A stretch of 64,000 nt of DNA from the NCBI GenBank assembly GCA_963736285.1, contig CAVTOA010000003.1, positions 434,001 through 498,000 on the forward strand, given 5' to 3'. Origin of the DNA: CAVTOA01 sp963736285. GTDB lineage: Bacteria; Actinomycetota; Actinomycetes; Mycobacteriales; QHCE01. A program made the translations under genes and the position numbers. The notes beneath the pieces were generated by a model, which did not search any database, was not told the origin of the DNA, and saw only the letters and a program-made list of their open reading frames with translations. Below are positions 26,708 to 35,612 of the stretch, piece by piece (position 1 is the stretch's first letter; each line of letters starts with the position of its first letter).

Positions 26708-27457
26708 CTACGTCAATGTGACCGCAGTGGCGCTACTGGTGAGCGTGCCCAGCCTGCCGTACACCTGATAGTCACCGGCGGCCGCCTCACCGAGATCGTT
26801 GGGGCAGCTCTGGGCGGATCGCTGCGACGCCCACGAGACCCAGAAAATCCATTTTCCTTGCGGCTGCAGCGTTTGGCTGTTCTGCGAGTGGTCATTCGAG
26901 CAATCATCGGACGACCAAATGCGCTGGTCGCCCGCTTTAATAAAGATCTCCTGCTGCTCAGCACCCAGATCCCGAGTGCATGGGTGATCGCTTTTATTCG
27001 TGACGGAGAAATCCACACGCAGCCGAGAATGCCGTGGGTACTTGGTGTGCGCCAATGAAATGGACACCGCAAGGTCACCGTCGGCGCATGTAGTGGTGGC
27101 CGCGAGCGTCGCCACCGCACTGGGATCAGGATTGGCTGCCGGTGACTCGGGCGCAGAACCAGCCGGCGCGCTCGTCGGCGACGTCGCAGAGCCGGCATCT
27201 GGGGCCACGGAAGAATCGCAGGGGCCATCCGGCGAACAGGTCACCTGGGTTTTGCTCGATTTACCCGCCGACGGCGAGGGTGACGGGTGAGCGCTATGGC
27301 TTGCCGCGGAGTTTTCCTGGTGCTTTCCAGAATCGGATCCGCTTGCTGTCGCGGCACACGTCGCGAGCGTAAATAGCAGGATCAATACCGGAATGGCCAC
27401 CACAAGACGCCGCCGCCAGTACACGGCGGGAGGCAGGGGGCCAACGGTCCATTTCAT
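26708..27457 (-). CDS. membrane-anchored, Ser/Pro-rich extracellular protein
   Basis: 249 residues from the ATG at 27457. One hydrophobic segment (VVAIPVLILLFTLATCA, about 19-37) acts as signal anchor or signal peptide, with a possible lipobox Cys. A low-complexity Ser/Pro/Ala stretch (40-120) leads to a beta-rich domain with paired Cys (CADGDLAVSISLAH onward, SDHPCTRDLG, SCPNDLGEAAAGDYQV). It resembles the hypothetical cell-surface proteins found beside mutY in related genomes. The role is unknown. It ends 36 bases from the converging cassette gene. Confidence 0.75.
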   Translation of the reverse strand: MKWTVGPLPPAVYWRRRLVVAIPVLILLFTLATCAATASGSDSGKHQENSAASHSAHPSPSPSAGKSSKTQVTCSPDGPCDSSVAPDAGSATSPTSAPAGSAPESPAANPDPSAVATLAATTTCADGDLAVSISLAHTKYPRHSRLRVDFSVTNKSDHPCTRDLGAEQQEIFIKAGDQRIWSSDDCSNDHSQNSQTLQPQGKWIFWVSWASQRSAQSCPNDLGEAAAGDYQVYGRLGTLTSSATAVTLT

Positions 27458-27621
27458 CGCCTCGAGACGATAGCGGGCCGAGAACAGGATTAACTGGACG
27501 CCGCGCCGCTCAACCTGTCGTCGCGGCAATTTTCCTTGTATTAAGCCAAAAACAGGATGGCAATTGTCCTTATTTGCGATGTATCTCCGACAATTGGCGT
27601 CCGACACAGACAGATGGTGCA

Positions 27622-28590
27622 ATGACGCGCGTGAATTGCGACACTCAGCTGGCAACACTGCACAAGACTCCGCGTCAAGGGCGCCCCGCACACCCACCGA
27701 CTCAACCACACATCGTCGATGACGTGCTCCACTGGTACGACGAATGCGCGCGGGATCTACCTTGGCGCCGCCCAGGTACCACCCCGTGGGCTATCCTGGT
27801 CAGCGAAATAATGCTGCAACAGACTCCGGTCCAACGGGTACTGCCCGTGTATGAGCTGTGGCTTGACCGCTGGCCCACCCCGGCAGCATTAGCGGCCGAA
27901 CCAAGTGGTGAGGCGGTACGGGCCTGGAGCCGGCTGGGCTATCCGCGCCGAGCACTCCGACTGCATCAGTGCGCAGTCGCCATCACCGAGCAGTACGCCG
28001 GCGACCTGCCCACCTCGGTTCCAGAACTATTGACCCTGCCAGGTGTGGGCGCTTACACAGCCCGGGCCGTGGCAGCGTTCGCGTTTGGACAGCGGGAGCC
28101 AGTAGTCGATGTCAATGTTCGACGGTTATGGGCTCGGGCGGTGTCGGGACTCCCCGATGCCGGCGCTTCCACCACCCGGGCCGATTTTGCGTTGATGGAG
28201 TCGTTGCTGCCCGAAGAGCCGGCGCGGGCCAGCCGATTCTGCGCGGCGGCCATGGAGGTTGGCGCGCTCGTGTGCACCGCGAACACGCCGCGATGCCTTC
28301 AGTGTCCACTACAGACAATTTGCGCCTGGCGAGCCGCCGGACAGCCAGACGTTAATCGACCAGCGAGACGAGTGCAGACCTACGCCGGGACCGATCGGCA
28401 GGTTCGAGGCAGAATTCTGGCGATCCTGCGCGACTCTGCGCACCCCGTAACACCTGAAGCCTTAGTCGATGCATGGCACCTCACCGACCAACGCGAACGC
28501 GCGTTGTCCAGCCTCCTAGCCGACGGCCTGATTGAACAGCACCCCGACAACACTTACGCCCTCCCGGGTCACGTGCTGTTTGACCGGTGA
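27622..28590 (+). CDS. mutY: A/G-specific adenine glycosylase MutY
   Basis: 322 residues from ATG 27622 (an in-frame TTG 48 bases upstream is less likely). Landmarks are WYDECARDLPWRRPGTTPWA, SEIMLQQTPVQRVLPVY, the helix-hairpin-helix LPGVGAYTARAVAAFAFG with the catalytic Asp in VVDVNVRR, and the [4Fe-4S] ligands C-x6-C-x2-C-x5-C (CTANTPRCLQCPLQTIC). It removes adenine opposite 8-oxoguanine. The C-terminal NUDIX-like domain is short, as is common in actinobacteria. The last codons form one arm of a terminator-like repeat. Confidence 0.95.
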   Translation: MTRVNCDTQLATLHKTPRQGRPAHPPTQPHIVDDVLHWYDECARDLPWRRPGTTPWAILVSEIMLQQTPVQRVLPVYELWLDRWPTPAALAAEPSGEAVRAWSRLGYPRRALRLHQCAVAITEQYAGDLPTSVPELLTLPGVGAYTARAVAAFAFGQREPVVDVNVRRLWARAVSGLPDAGASTTRADFALMESLLPEEPARASRFCAAAMEVGALVCTANTPRCLQCPLQTICAWRAAGQPDVNRPARRVQTYAGTDRQVRGRILAILRDSAHPVTPEALVDAWHLTDQRERALSSLLADGLIEQHPDNTYALPGHVLFDR

Positions 28591-28645
28591 GTTTCCAGAG
28601 CTCCACTCCAGAAAACCACCGGTCAAACAAGCCAATACGGCGAGC
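28577..28645. repeat. terminator-like dispersed repeat, copy A
   Basis: TGTTTGACCGGTG (28577-28589) pairs perfectly with CACCGGTCAAACA (28617-28629). A relative with the same arm and the same trailing ATACxGCGAGC lies at 47406-47468. It sits between the convergent mutY and clpC genes, so it can stop transcription from both sides. Confidence 0.75.
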
Positions 28646-28678
28646 AAACAAGGGAAATTTCACCCGTCGCGCTTGGAA

Positions 28679-31198
28679 CTACTCCGTGTCGCCAGTACTT
28701 ACCTCGACCGGTGGCGTATCCGGCACCACTGCGGGCTTGGCCTCGCCACGGAAGGTGAACCGGCCCTTGCTCTCGTCGGTGTCGTCGACGCCTTCTGCAT
28801 CGACCACCACGATCTGGCCGGGCTCGATCTCGCTGAACAGGATCTTCTCGCTCAGCACATCCTCGATCTCGCGCTGAATGGTCCGACGCAGCGGCCGCGC
28901 ACCCAGAACGGGGTCGTAGCCACGCCGCGACAGCAACCGCTTGGCCGCATCGGTGAGCTCGATGCCCATATCTTTGTTCCGCAGCTGGGTGTCCACTCGG
29001 GAGACCATCAAGTCGACGATCTCGAGGATCTCGTCTTCTGTCAGCTGGTGGAACACGATGGTGTCGTCGATGCGGTTGAGGAACTCGGGGCGGAAGTGCT
29101 GCTTGAGCTCGTCCTGCACCTTTTGCTTCATCCGCTCGTAGTTGCTGTCCGCGTCGTTGCCCTTTTGGAAGCCCAGCGAGACTGCCTTGGCGACATCGCG
29201 CGTGCCCAGGTTGGAGGTCAAGATGATCACCGTGTTCTTGAAGTCCACGATGCGACCTTGACCGTCAGTGAGGCGGCCGTCTTCCAGTATCTGCAACAGC
29301 GTGTTGAAGACATCGGCGTGGGCCTTCTCGATCTCGTCGAAGAGAACCACACTGAATGGCTTGCGCCGTACCTTCTCGGTGAGCTGCCCGCCCTCGTCGT
29401 AACCGACATAGCCGGGAGGCGCACCGACCAGGCGCGACACGGTGTAGCGGTCGTGGAACTCGCTCATGTCGAGCTGGATGAGCGCGTCTTCGTCGCCGAA
29501 CAGGAACTCGGCCAGCGCCTTGGACAGCTCGGTCTTACCGACACCCGACGGGCCGGCGAAGATGAACGAGCCACCTGGACGCTTCGGGTCTTTCAACCCG
29601 GCGCGAGTACGGCGAATCGCCTGCGAGACCGCCTTGATGGCCTCGTTCTGACCGACGACCCGCTTGTGCAACTCGTCTTCCATGCGCAGCAGACGTGAGG
29701 TTTCTTCCTCTGTCAGCTTGAAGACTGGGATGCCGGTCCAGTTGGCCAATACTTCGGCGATCTGCTCATCGTCGACCTCACTGACCACGTCGAGGTCGCC
29801 CGATTTCCATTCTTTCTCCCGCTCAGACTTTTGTTCCAGCAGCTTCTTTTCGGTGTCACGCAGCGAAGCGGCTTTCTCGAAGTCTTGCGCGTCGATGGCA
29901 GATTCTTTCTCGCGCCGAACGTCGGCGATCTTTTCGTCGAACTCACGCAGATCTGGCGGCGCGGTCATCCGACGAATGCGCATCCGGGCGCCGGCCTCAT
30001 CGATGAGGTCGATCGCCTTGTCTGGCAAGAAACGGTCGGAGATGTAGCGGTCGGCGAGGGTTGCGGCAGCCACCAGTGCGGCGTCGGTGATCGACACCCG
30101 GTGGTGCGACTCGTAACGGTCGCGCAGCCCTTTAAGGATCTCGATGGTGTGCGCCAGGGAAGGCTCACCCACCTGAATGGGCTGGAAGCGCCGTTCCAGC
30201 GCCGCGTCTTTTTCAAGATATTTGCGGTATTCGTCCAACGTTGTAGCACCGATGGTTTGCAGCTCGCCTCGAGCCAGCATCGGCTTAAGGATCGACGCCG
30301 CGTCTATCGCACCTTCGGCGGCACCGGCGCCCACAAGAGTGTGGATCTCGTCGATGAACAGGATGATGTCGCCACGCGTACGGATTTCTTTGAGGACCTT
30401 CCGCAGCCGCTCTTCGAAGTCACCCCGGTATCGCGAGCCAGCGACCAACGCACCCAAGTCCAGGGTGTAAAGCTGCTTGTCTTTAAGGGTCTCCGGAACC
30501 TCGCCCTTAACAATGGCTTGCGCTAGACCCTCAACGACCGCTGTCTTACCCACCCCGGGCTCACCAATGAGCACCGGATTGTTTTTGGTCCGCCGAGACA
30601 GCACCTGCATCAGGCGCTCGATTTCTTTCTCGCGACCAATGACCGGGTCGAGCTTCGTCTCGCGGGCAGCCTGGGTCAGGTTACGCCCAAACTGGTCCAA
30701 CACCAGCGACGTAGACGGGGTGCCCTCGGCTCCTCCACCCGCGTTGGCAGGCTCTTTGCCCTGGTAACCAGAGAGCAGTTGAATGACTTGCTGCCGCACC
30801 CGGTTGAGGTCAGCACCGAGCTTGACCAGCACCTGGGCAGCCACGCCTTCGCCCTCGCGGATCAGCCCCAGCAAAATATGCTCGGTACCGATGTAGTTGT
30901 GCCCCAGCTGCAATGCCTCACGCAGCGAGAGCTCCAGCACCTTCTTGGCTCGCGGGGTGAAGGGGATATGACCGGCCGGAGCTTGCTGGCCCTGCCCGAT
31001 GATCTCTTCGACCTGCTGACGGACGCCCTCCAGCGAGATGCTTAGGGACTCCAGCGCTTTAGCGGCCACGCCTTCGCCCTCGTGGATCAGCCCCAGCAAA
31101 ATATGCTCGGTACCGATGTAGTTGTGGTTGAGCATCCTGGCTTCTTCTTGCGCCAAGACGACAACGCGACGCGCTCGGTCGGTAAACCGTTCGAACAT
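28679..31198 (-). CDS. clpC: ATP-dependent Clp protease ATP-binding subunit ClpC
   Basis: 839 residues. Two Clp_N repeats (about 24-62 and 99-140, both with HNYIGTEHILLGLI), the first AAA module with Walker A GEPGVGKT (212-219), a UVR-type coiled middle, and the second AAA module with GPSGVGKT and a conserved IDDTIVFHQL end. It unfolds substrates for ClpP. GAGGAG and GAGGG precede the ATG. The DNA for the two Clp_N repeats contains a 61-base direct repeat with one mismatch (30841-30901 and 31066-31126). Confidence 0.97.
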   Translation of the reverse strand: MFERFTDRARRVVVLAQEEARMLNHNYIGTEHILLGLIHEGEGVAAKALESLSISLEGVRQQVEEIIGQGQQAPAGHIPFTPRAKKVLELSLREALQLGHNYIGTEHILLGLIREGEGVAAQVLVKLGADLNRVRQQVIQLLSGYQGKEPANAGGGAEGTPSTSLVLDQFGRNLTQAARETKLDPVIGREKEIERLMQVLSRRTKNNPVLIGEPGVGKTAVVEGLAQAIVKGEVPETLKDKQLYTLDLGALVAGSRYRGDFEERLRKVLKEIRTRGDIILFIDEIHTLVGAGAAEGAIDAASILKPMLARGELQTIGATTLDEYRKYLEKDAALERRFQPIQVGEPSLAHTIEILKGLRDRYESHHRVSITDAALVAAATLADRYISDRFLPDKAIDLIDEAGARMRIRRMTAPPDLREFDEKIADVRREKESAIDAQDFEKAASLRDTEKKLLEQKSEREKEWKSGDLDVVSEVDDEQIAEVLANWTGIPVFKLTEEETSRLLRMEDELHKRVVGQNEAIKAVSQAIRRTRAGLKDPKRPGGSFIFAGPSGVGKTELSKALAEFLFGDEDALIQLDMSEFHDRYTVSRLVGAPPGYVGYDEGGQLTEKVRRKPFSVVLFDEIEKAHADVFNTLLQILEDGRLTDGQGRIVDFKNTVIILTSNLGTRDVAKAVSLGFQKGNDADSNYERMKQKVQDELKQHFRPEFLNRIDDTIVFHQLTEDEILEIVDLMVSRVDTQLRNKDMGIELTDAAKRLLSRRGYDPVLGARPLRRTIQREIEDVLSEKILFSEIEPGQIVVVDAEGVDDTDESKGRFTFRGEAKPAVVPDTPPVEVSTGDTE

Positions 31199-31430
31199 CC
31201 CTCGTGCTCCTCACTCGCCGATAAGACGACCCGTTTGACTAGCCGCCGAAACCGCGCCCGTTTGCTGCCTCGGCAATTGACTAATCCTGTCCACTCGGCA
31301 TTCGCAGTACCACTGTAGTCGGAGCGTGACCACCAGCCATCAGCCGATGATGGCAGAGACCCCGCACACCTGACCGTAACCAGGACGAGGCGCTTATTCT
31401 TCCCAACCACCGCGAACTACGCCAGGAGCG
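31199..31430. promoter_or_regulatory. clpC upstream region
   Basis: With the lsr2 terminator this makes up the 303-base gap between lsr2 and clpC. It must hold the clpC promoter. I could not assign -10 and -35 boxes with confidence, and I see no small gene. Confidence 0.3.
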
Positions 31431-31469
31431 AAAGACAAAACGGTGGCACCCTCAACCTGGGTACCACCG
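31431..31469 (-). terminator. intrinsic terminator of lsr2
   Basis: CGGTGGCACC (31441-31450) pairs with GGTACCACCG (31460-31469), one mismatch. On the minus strand the stem is followed by TTTTGTCTTT. It lies 33 bases past the lsr2 stop. Confidence 0.85.
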
Positions 31470-31501
31470 CTCTACTAGCTACCGCAACGACCACTTGGCG
31501 A

Positions 31502-31837
31502 TTAGCCGTTGGAGGCGTGGTATTTCTCCACCACATCTGCGGGAATGCGACCCCGGTCACTAACCTGAAAGCCCTTTTTCTTGGCCCACACGCGAATGGC
31601 CTGGTTCTGCTCACGGTCGACACTGGCGCTGGCGCGATTGGCCCCACGGGCGCGACCACGACGGCTCGCCTTACGTCCTTTTGCAGTGTATTTGCTAAGA
31701 GAATCGCGAAGCTGGGCCGCATTCTTTTTGGAGAGATCTAGTTCATATTCGGCGCCATCAAGCCCAAAACGGACTGTCTCGTCGGCTGGACCTCCATCGA
31801 GATCATCAACGAGAATGACCTTTTCGACTTTCGCCAC
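31502..31837 (-). CDS. lsr2: nucleoid-associated protein Lsr2
   Basis: 111 residues. The N-terminal dimerisation domain starts AKVEKVILVDDLDGGPADET. The C-terminal DNA-binding domain holds IRVWAKKKGFQVSDRGRIP, with the R-G-R AT-hook-like motif that reads the minor groove of AT-rich DNA. It is an H-NS-like silencer of foreign genes, relevant to the AT-rich inserts in this window. The start is GTG with AGGAGG eight bases upstream. The 168 bases before it are AT-rich and presumably carry the promoter. Confidence 0.96.
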   Translation of the reverse strand: MAKVEKVILVDDLDGGPADETVRFGLDGAEYELDLSKKNAAQLRDSLSKYTAKGRKASRRGRARGANRASASVDREQNQAIRVWAKKKGFQVSDRGRIPADVVEKYHASNG

Positions 31838-32006
31838 TTTATATTCCTCCTAGCAGAGATTTACTCGGAAAGCTTCGTTACTACCTCAGGAATACTTCCA
31901 AATTTGTGCCGGAAAAACCTTCAGAAAGTTCAAAGCTGCGTGAAAGCAATATAAGCACCTTTGAGTTTTATTTCAAATCACCCACAAATTCGAAACCGCT
32001 AACACA

Positions 32007-33551
32007 TTATTGCGGCCTAACCAGCGGAAACGGAATCGTATCTCTCATACCTAGCCCAGTTAGCGACATAAGGAGACGATCGATTCCCATTCCCACACCT
32101 CCAGCCGGAGGCATACCGTGCTCCATTGCTCGTAAAAAGTCTTCGTCTAGCTGCATGGCCTCTGGATCACCTTTTGCGGCGAGCAATGATTGGCTTACCA
32201 AACGCTCACGCTGAATAACAGGATCCGCTAACTCGGTGTATCCGGTCCCGAGCTCAAATCCATTCACATATAGATCCCATTTCTCGGCCAATCCAGGTTG
32301 TTCCCGATGCTGACGAGTAAGCGGCGATGTCTCTACTGGGTAATCACGCACGAATGTAGGTGCCCGCAGCTCCGGAACCACCAGCTCCTCGAAAAGCTCC
32401 TCGACAATCTGACCCGAACTCCACAACGGATCTACCGTCAGGTTTTGTTTTTCCATGTAACGAACGAGCTGATCACGCGATGTCGAAGGTGTGACCTCCT
32501 CGCCCAACTTCTCAGACACAGAGCCATAGAGAGTCGTCGAACGCCATTCACCAGAGAAATCGTGCTCACTACCGTCGTCATGCGTTACCGTCAAGGACCC
32601 AAAAACAGCTTGCGCGGCTTCTTGAATTAATTTACGAGTCAACTCTGCCATTGAGTTGTAGTTGCCATAGGCTTGATAAAACTCAAGCATTGAAAACTCT
32701 GGACTGTGAGAACTATCGGCTCCCTCATTGCGAAAGTTCCGATTTATCTCAAAAACGTTCTCTATTCCACCTACTAGGCACCTTTTTAAATACAGTTCTG
32801 GTGCGATGCGCAAGTACACGTCAATGTCATAGGCGTTGATATGAGTGACAAATGGTCTTGCTGTTGCGCCTCCATGTAATACCTGCAACATCGGAGTTTC
32901 TACTTCCACAAAATTCCTTTGATGGAAGGACTCACGCAAACTGCGGACTACGGCCGCTCGCTGACGAACAACATCACGAGCTTGCCCCCGCATAATCAAA
33001 TCGACATATCGCTGGCGAACCCGAGATTCCTCGCTCATTGGCCGATGGGCAACCGGCAAAGGGCGCAATGATTTAGCAGTAATAACCCAGCGGTCTACCA
33101 AAATCGAAAGCTCGCCACGCTTAGAGGTGATTACCTCACCCTCCACCCCGAGGTGATCACCGATATCGACTAGCGATTTCCAGTCGGAGAGCGACTCCTC
33201 CCCTACCTTGGCCAAGCTGAGCATTACCTGAAGCTGTTCTCCAGCTCCTGACTGAATCGTGGCGAAACATAACTTGCCAGTGTTGCGAAAAAACATCACC
33301 CGTCCGCTGACAGAGGCCCGTTCTCCAGTGGCCGTGTCCATGGGCATATCAACGTAACGTTCACGGATCTCTGCGATCGTGGCCGTGGGTTCAAATCCCA
33401 CCGGGTAAGGCTCTATACCTCGATCGAGTAACGCTCGCCGTTTAGCGCGCCGGATCCGCATTTGTTCGGGCAAGTCGGGCTCGTCCACATTGGACTCGTT
33501 TACGTTAAGATCCTGGCTAGCCGCCTGGTCGGGGGTAACACGCTCAGTCAT
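32007..33551 (-). CDS. lysS: lysyl-tRNA synthetase, class II
   Basis: 514 residues. An OB-fold anticodon domain (about 70-175, VSGRVMFFRNTGKLCFATIQ) precedes the class II catalytic core with motif 2 (FEINRNFRNEGADSSHSPEF) and motif 3 at the end (GMGIDRLLMSLTGLGMRDTI). It charges tRNA-Lys. Its start overlaps the end of coaX by eight bases, so the two are probably co-transcribed. Confidence 0.96.
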   Translation of the reverse strand: MTERVTPDQAASQDLNVNESNVDEPDLPEQMRIRRAKRRALLDRGIEPYPVGFEPTATIAEIRERYVDMPMDTATGERASVSGRVMFFRNTGKLCFATIQSGAGEQLQVMLSLAKVGEESLSDWKSLVDIGDHLGVEGEVITSKRGELSILVDRWVITAKSLRPLPVAHRPMSEESRVRQRYVDLIMRGQARDVVRQRAAVVRSLRESFHQRNFVEVETPMLQVLHGGATARPFVTHINAYDIDVYLRIAPELYLKRCLVGGIENVFEINRNFRNEGADSSHSPEFSMLEFYQAYGNYNSMAELTRKLIQEAAQAVFGSLTVTHDDGSEHDFSGEWRSTTLYGSVSEKLGEEVTPSTSRDQLVRYMEKQNLTVDPLWSSGQIVEELFEELVVPELRAPTFVRDYPVETSPLTRQHREQPGLAEKWDLYVNGFELGTGYTELADPVIQRERLVSQSLLAAKGDPEAMQLDEDFLRAMEHGMPPAGGVGMGIDRLLMSLTGLGMRDTIPFPLVRPQ

Positions 33552-34326
33552 GGGGCAAGGGTATCGACCGCGTGTACACCATCCGCAAACCGATCAACGT
33601 CAAATTGGGCTCGTGATGGGTGATGGTCTGGCTCTCCCCCACAACCAGCGGCGCCAACCCGCCCGTCGCCACGACCGCCCTCACCGGTCCCACGTCCGCA
33701 AGTTCTTCCGTAATCCGCCGAACCAAGCCATCCACTTGCGCCGCAAAGCCATACACCAAGCCAGATTGCAGCGCCTCCACTGTGTTCTTGCCAATCACCG
33801 ACCGTGGCCGCACCAGCTCTACCTTGAGAAGCTGCGCCGCCCGCGACGCGAGCGCATCCACCGAAATCTCGATGCCCGGCGCCAGCGCCCCGCCCAAAAA
33901 CTCCCCCGAAGCGCCAATGACGTCATAGTTAGTGGAGGTGCCGAAGTCGACCACGATGGTGGGACCGCCGTATAGCTGATAAGCGGCCAGCGTGTTCATC
34001 ACCCGATCGCTGCCGACCTCTTTAGGGTTGTCGTACGCGAGCTGAACACCGGTCTTGACACCAGGCTCAATGATGACCGTCGGCAAGCCCGCGTAATACC
34101 GGTCCAACATGGTGCGAAGCTCATGGCGAACCGCCGGAACCGTGGAACACAGCGCCACACCAGTTACCTTGACACCCTGAGTCGCCAACAAACCGCTGTA
34201 CAGCAGCGCTAACTCATCTGCGGTCATCCGACTATCGGTGCGGACCCGCCACGAATGCGCGAGCCGATCGCCGTCGAAAGCGGCCAGCACCGTATTCGTA
34301 TTCCCCACATCAATCGCTAACAGCAC
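33544..34326 (-). CDS. coaX: type III pantothenate kinase
   Basis: 260 residues from the GTG at 34326. The ASKHA phosphate-binding start LLAIDVGNTNTVLAAFDGD, the V-V-D-F-G-T-S-T-N-Y segment, EFLGGALAPGIEISVDAL and GLVYGFAAQVDGLVRRI match CoaX, which phosphorylates pantothenate, the first CoA step. The frame is open 89 codons further upstream, but that part translates repeated DNA, not CoaX. Its neighbours panC and panD make the substrate. Confidence 0.94.
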   Translation of the reverse strand: MLLAIDVGNTNTVLAAFDGDRLAHSWRVRTDSRMTADELALLYSGLLATQGVKVTGVALCSTVPAVRHELRTMLDRYYAGLPTVIIEPGVKTGVQLAYDNPKEVGSDRVMNTLAAYQLYGGPTIVVDFGTSTNYDVIGASGEFLGGALAPGIEISVDALASRAAQLLKVELVRPRSVIGKNTVEALQSGLVYGFAAQVDGLVRRITEELADVGPVRAVVATGGLAPLVVGESQTITHHEPNLTLIGLRMVYTRSIPLPHD

Positions 34327-34403
34327 TTGAATAGTCCTATCGCCGTTGGGCTTACGCTCGCTGTGAGCGCGCCTGGCTTCCGTCTCCGCAGCTTGCGTGT
34401 TCC

Positions 34404-34569
34404 AACAAGCTTCCTCAGTTCGGGAATGCGAGCAAGCTCGCACTCCTCTCGCCTCAATCGCTTGTACCCACGTACGCGACGCTTTGTGTTCCTCGCTTCG
34501 CTCGTCAACAAGCTCAATCAGTTCGGGAGTTTGAGCAAGCTCACCCTCCTCTCGCCTCAATCGCTTTGT
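34404..34569. repeat. two ~62-nt direct repeats in the coaX-nadC gap
   Basis: Copies at 34404-34465 and 34507-34569 share AACAAGCT, CAGTTCGGGA, GAGCAAGCTC and CTCCTCTCGCCTCAATCGC in the same order, spaced 103 bases apart. They fill most of the 326-base gap between coaX and nadC (34327-34652), which holds no credible gene. Each copy contains the small palindrome GAGCAAGCTC. It looks like a dispersed repeat family of unknown role. Confidence 0.7.
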
Positions 34570-34652
34570 GCGACGAAACCCAACCACACTCACAGCTTCA
34601 AAATTGGCTGGCTATCCGCAGGGAGGTCGGTCGTTTGTTTGGATAGTCAAGG

Positions 34653-35564
34653 TCAGCTTTTGGTGAGCTGTTTGTCGGGCACGCGCAGGTCGAGGGCTAT
34701 GTCCACGATGGGCGAAGAGTGAGTCAGCGCCCCCACCGACAGATAATTGACGCCGGTCTCCGCGTACTCCCGAGCCGTTGGCAACGTAAGACCACCAGTC
34801 GCTTCGAGTTCTGCTCGACCATCGACCACCGCGACTACTTCCCGCAGCAGTTCAGGGGACATGTTGTCGCACAACAAAAAGGTGGCCCCCGCAGCAACAG
34901 CCTCTTGAGCTTCCGCGACAGTCGTCACCTCAACTTGCACGTCCACGTCAGGAAACTTCCGCACCACCGCCTGGTATGCCGCGGTAATGCCGCCAGCCGC
35001 AAGCTTGTGATTGTCCTTAATCATCGCCACATCAAATAAGCCCATACGCTTGTTTGTACCCCCGCCGCAGCGCACCGCGTATTTCTCTAGCGCGCGCAAA
35101 CCCGGAGTGGTCTTACGTGTATCCAGCACCGTGGCGCCGGTGCCCGCGATCTCTTGCGCCCATAGCCACGTGTGCGTGGCGACGCCAGAAGCGCGGCACA
35201 GCAAGTTAAGGGCACTGCGTTCCGCCGTCAATAATGCCCGGGCTGGTCCGGCAACCGTCGCCAATACCTCGCCCGCAAGAACCGGCGCACCCTCTTCCAC
35301 ATGCGCCACAAACTTTGCGGTGTGGCCACTGGCAACCTCAAACACGGCGGCAGAGACAGCTAAACCCGCTATGACGCCGGAAGAACGTGCGACCAGCTCA
35401 CCGCTCGCGATGTGAGCTGCCGGAATGGTGGCCGCACTGGTTACGTCGACGCCTTCTGCCCCGCCCAAGTCTTCAAAAAGCGTGAGGGCCGCCAGCTGTT
35501 CCACATAGTCTGGCGCGAGCCCAGCGGCATCAAGTACGTCAACAAGTGGTGGACTCAAAGTCAC
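34653..35564 (-). CDS. nadC: nicotinate-nucleotide pyrophosphorylase (quinolinate phosphoribosyltransferase)
   Basis: 303 residues. Substrate-binding Arg/Lys segments are seen: LLTAERSALNLLCRASGVAT, VLDTRKTTPGLRALEKYAVRCGGGTNKRMGL, and IKDNHKLAAGG, followed by V-E-V and the C-terminal GVNYLSVGALTHS. It makes nicotinate mononucleotide from quinolinate and PRPP. A GTG start lies behind AAGGAG. nadB lies 48 bases upstream on the same strand. Confidence 0.96.
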   Translation of the reverse strand: MTLSPPLVDVLDAAGLAPDYVEQLAALTLFEDLGGAEGVDVTSAATIPAAHIASGELVARSSGVIAGLAVSAAVFEVASGHTAKFVAHVEEGAPVLAGEVLATVAGPARALLTAERSALNLLCRASGVATHTWLWAQEIAGTGATVLDTRKTTPGLRALEKYAVRCGGGTNKRMGLFDVAMIKDNHKLAAGGITAAYQAVVRKFPDVDVQVEVTTVAEAQEAVAAGATFLLCDNMSPELLREVVAVVDGRAELEATGGLTLPTAREYAETGVNYLSVGALTHSSPIVDIALDLRVPDKQLTKS

Positions 35565-35612
35565 GGAAACTCCTTTATGTGGTCACATTGCGATCGGCCG
35601 AACTCGCGCAAG

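Noticed and set aside
28532..29698. Long plus-strand open frame of 388 codons opposite clpC
   Set aside because: It mirrors the conserved ClpC codons, has no family resemblance and no ribosome site. It is a product of high GC3 on the coding strand.
34327..34593. 89-residue N-terminal extension of coaX
   Set aside because: It translates the repeat units, and CoaX homologues begin at the phosphate-binding LLAIDVGNTNT.
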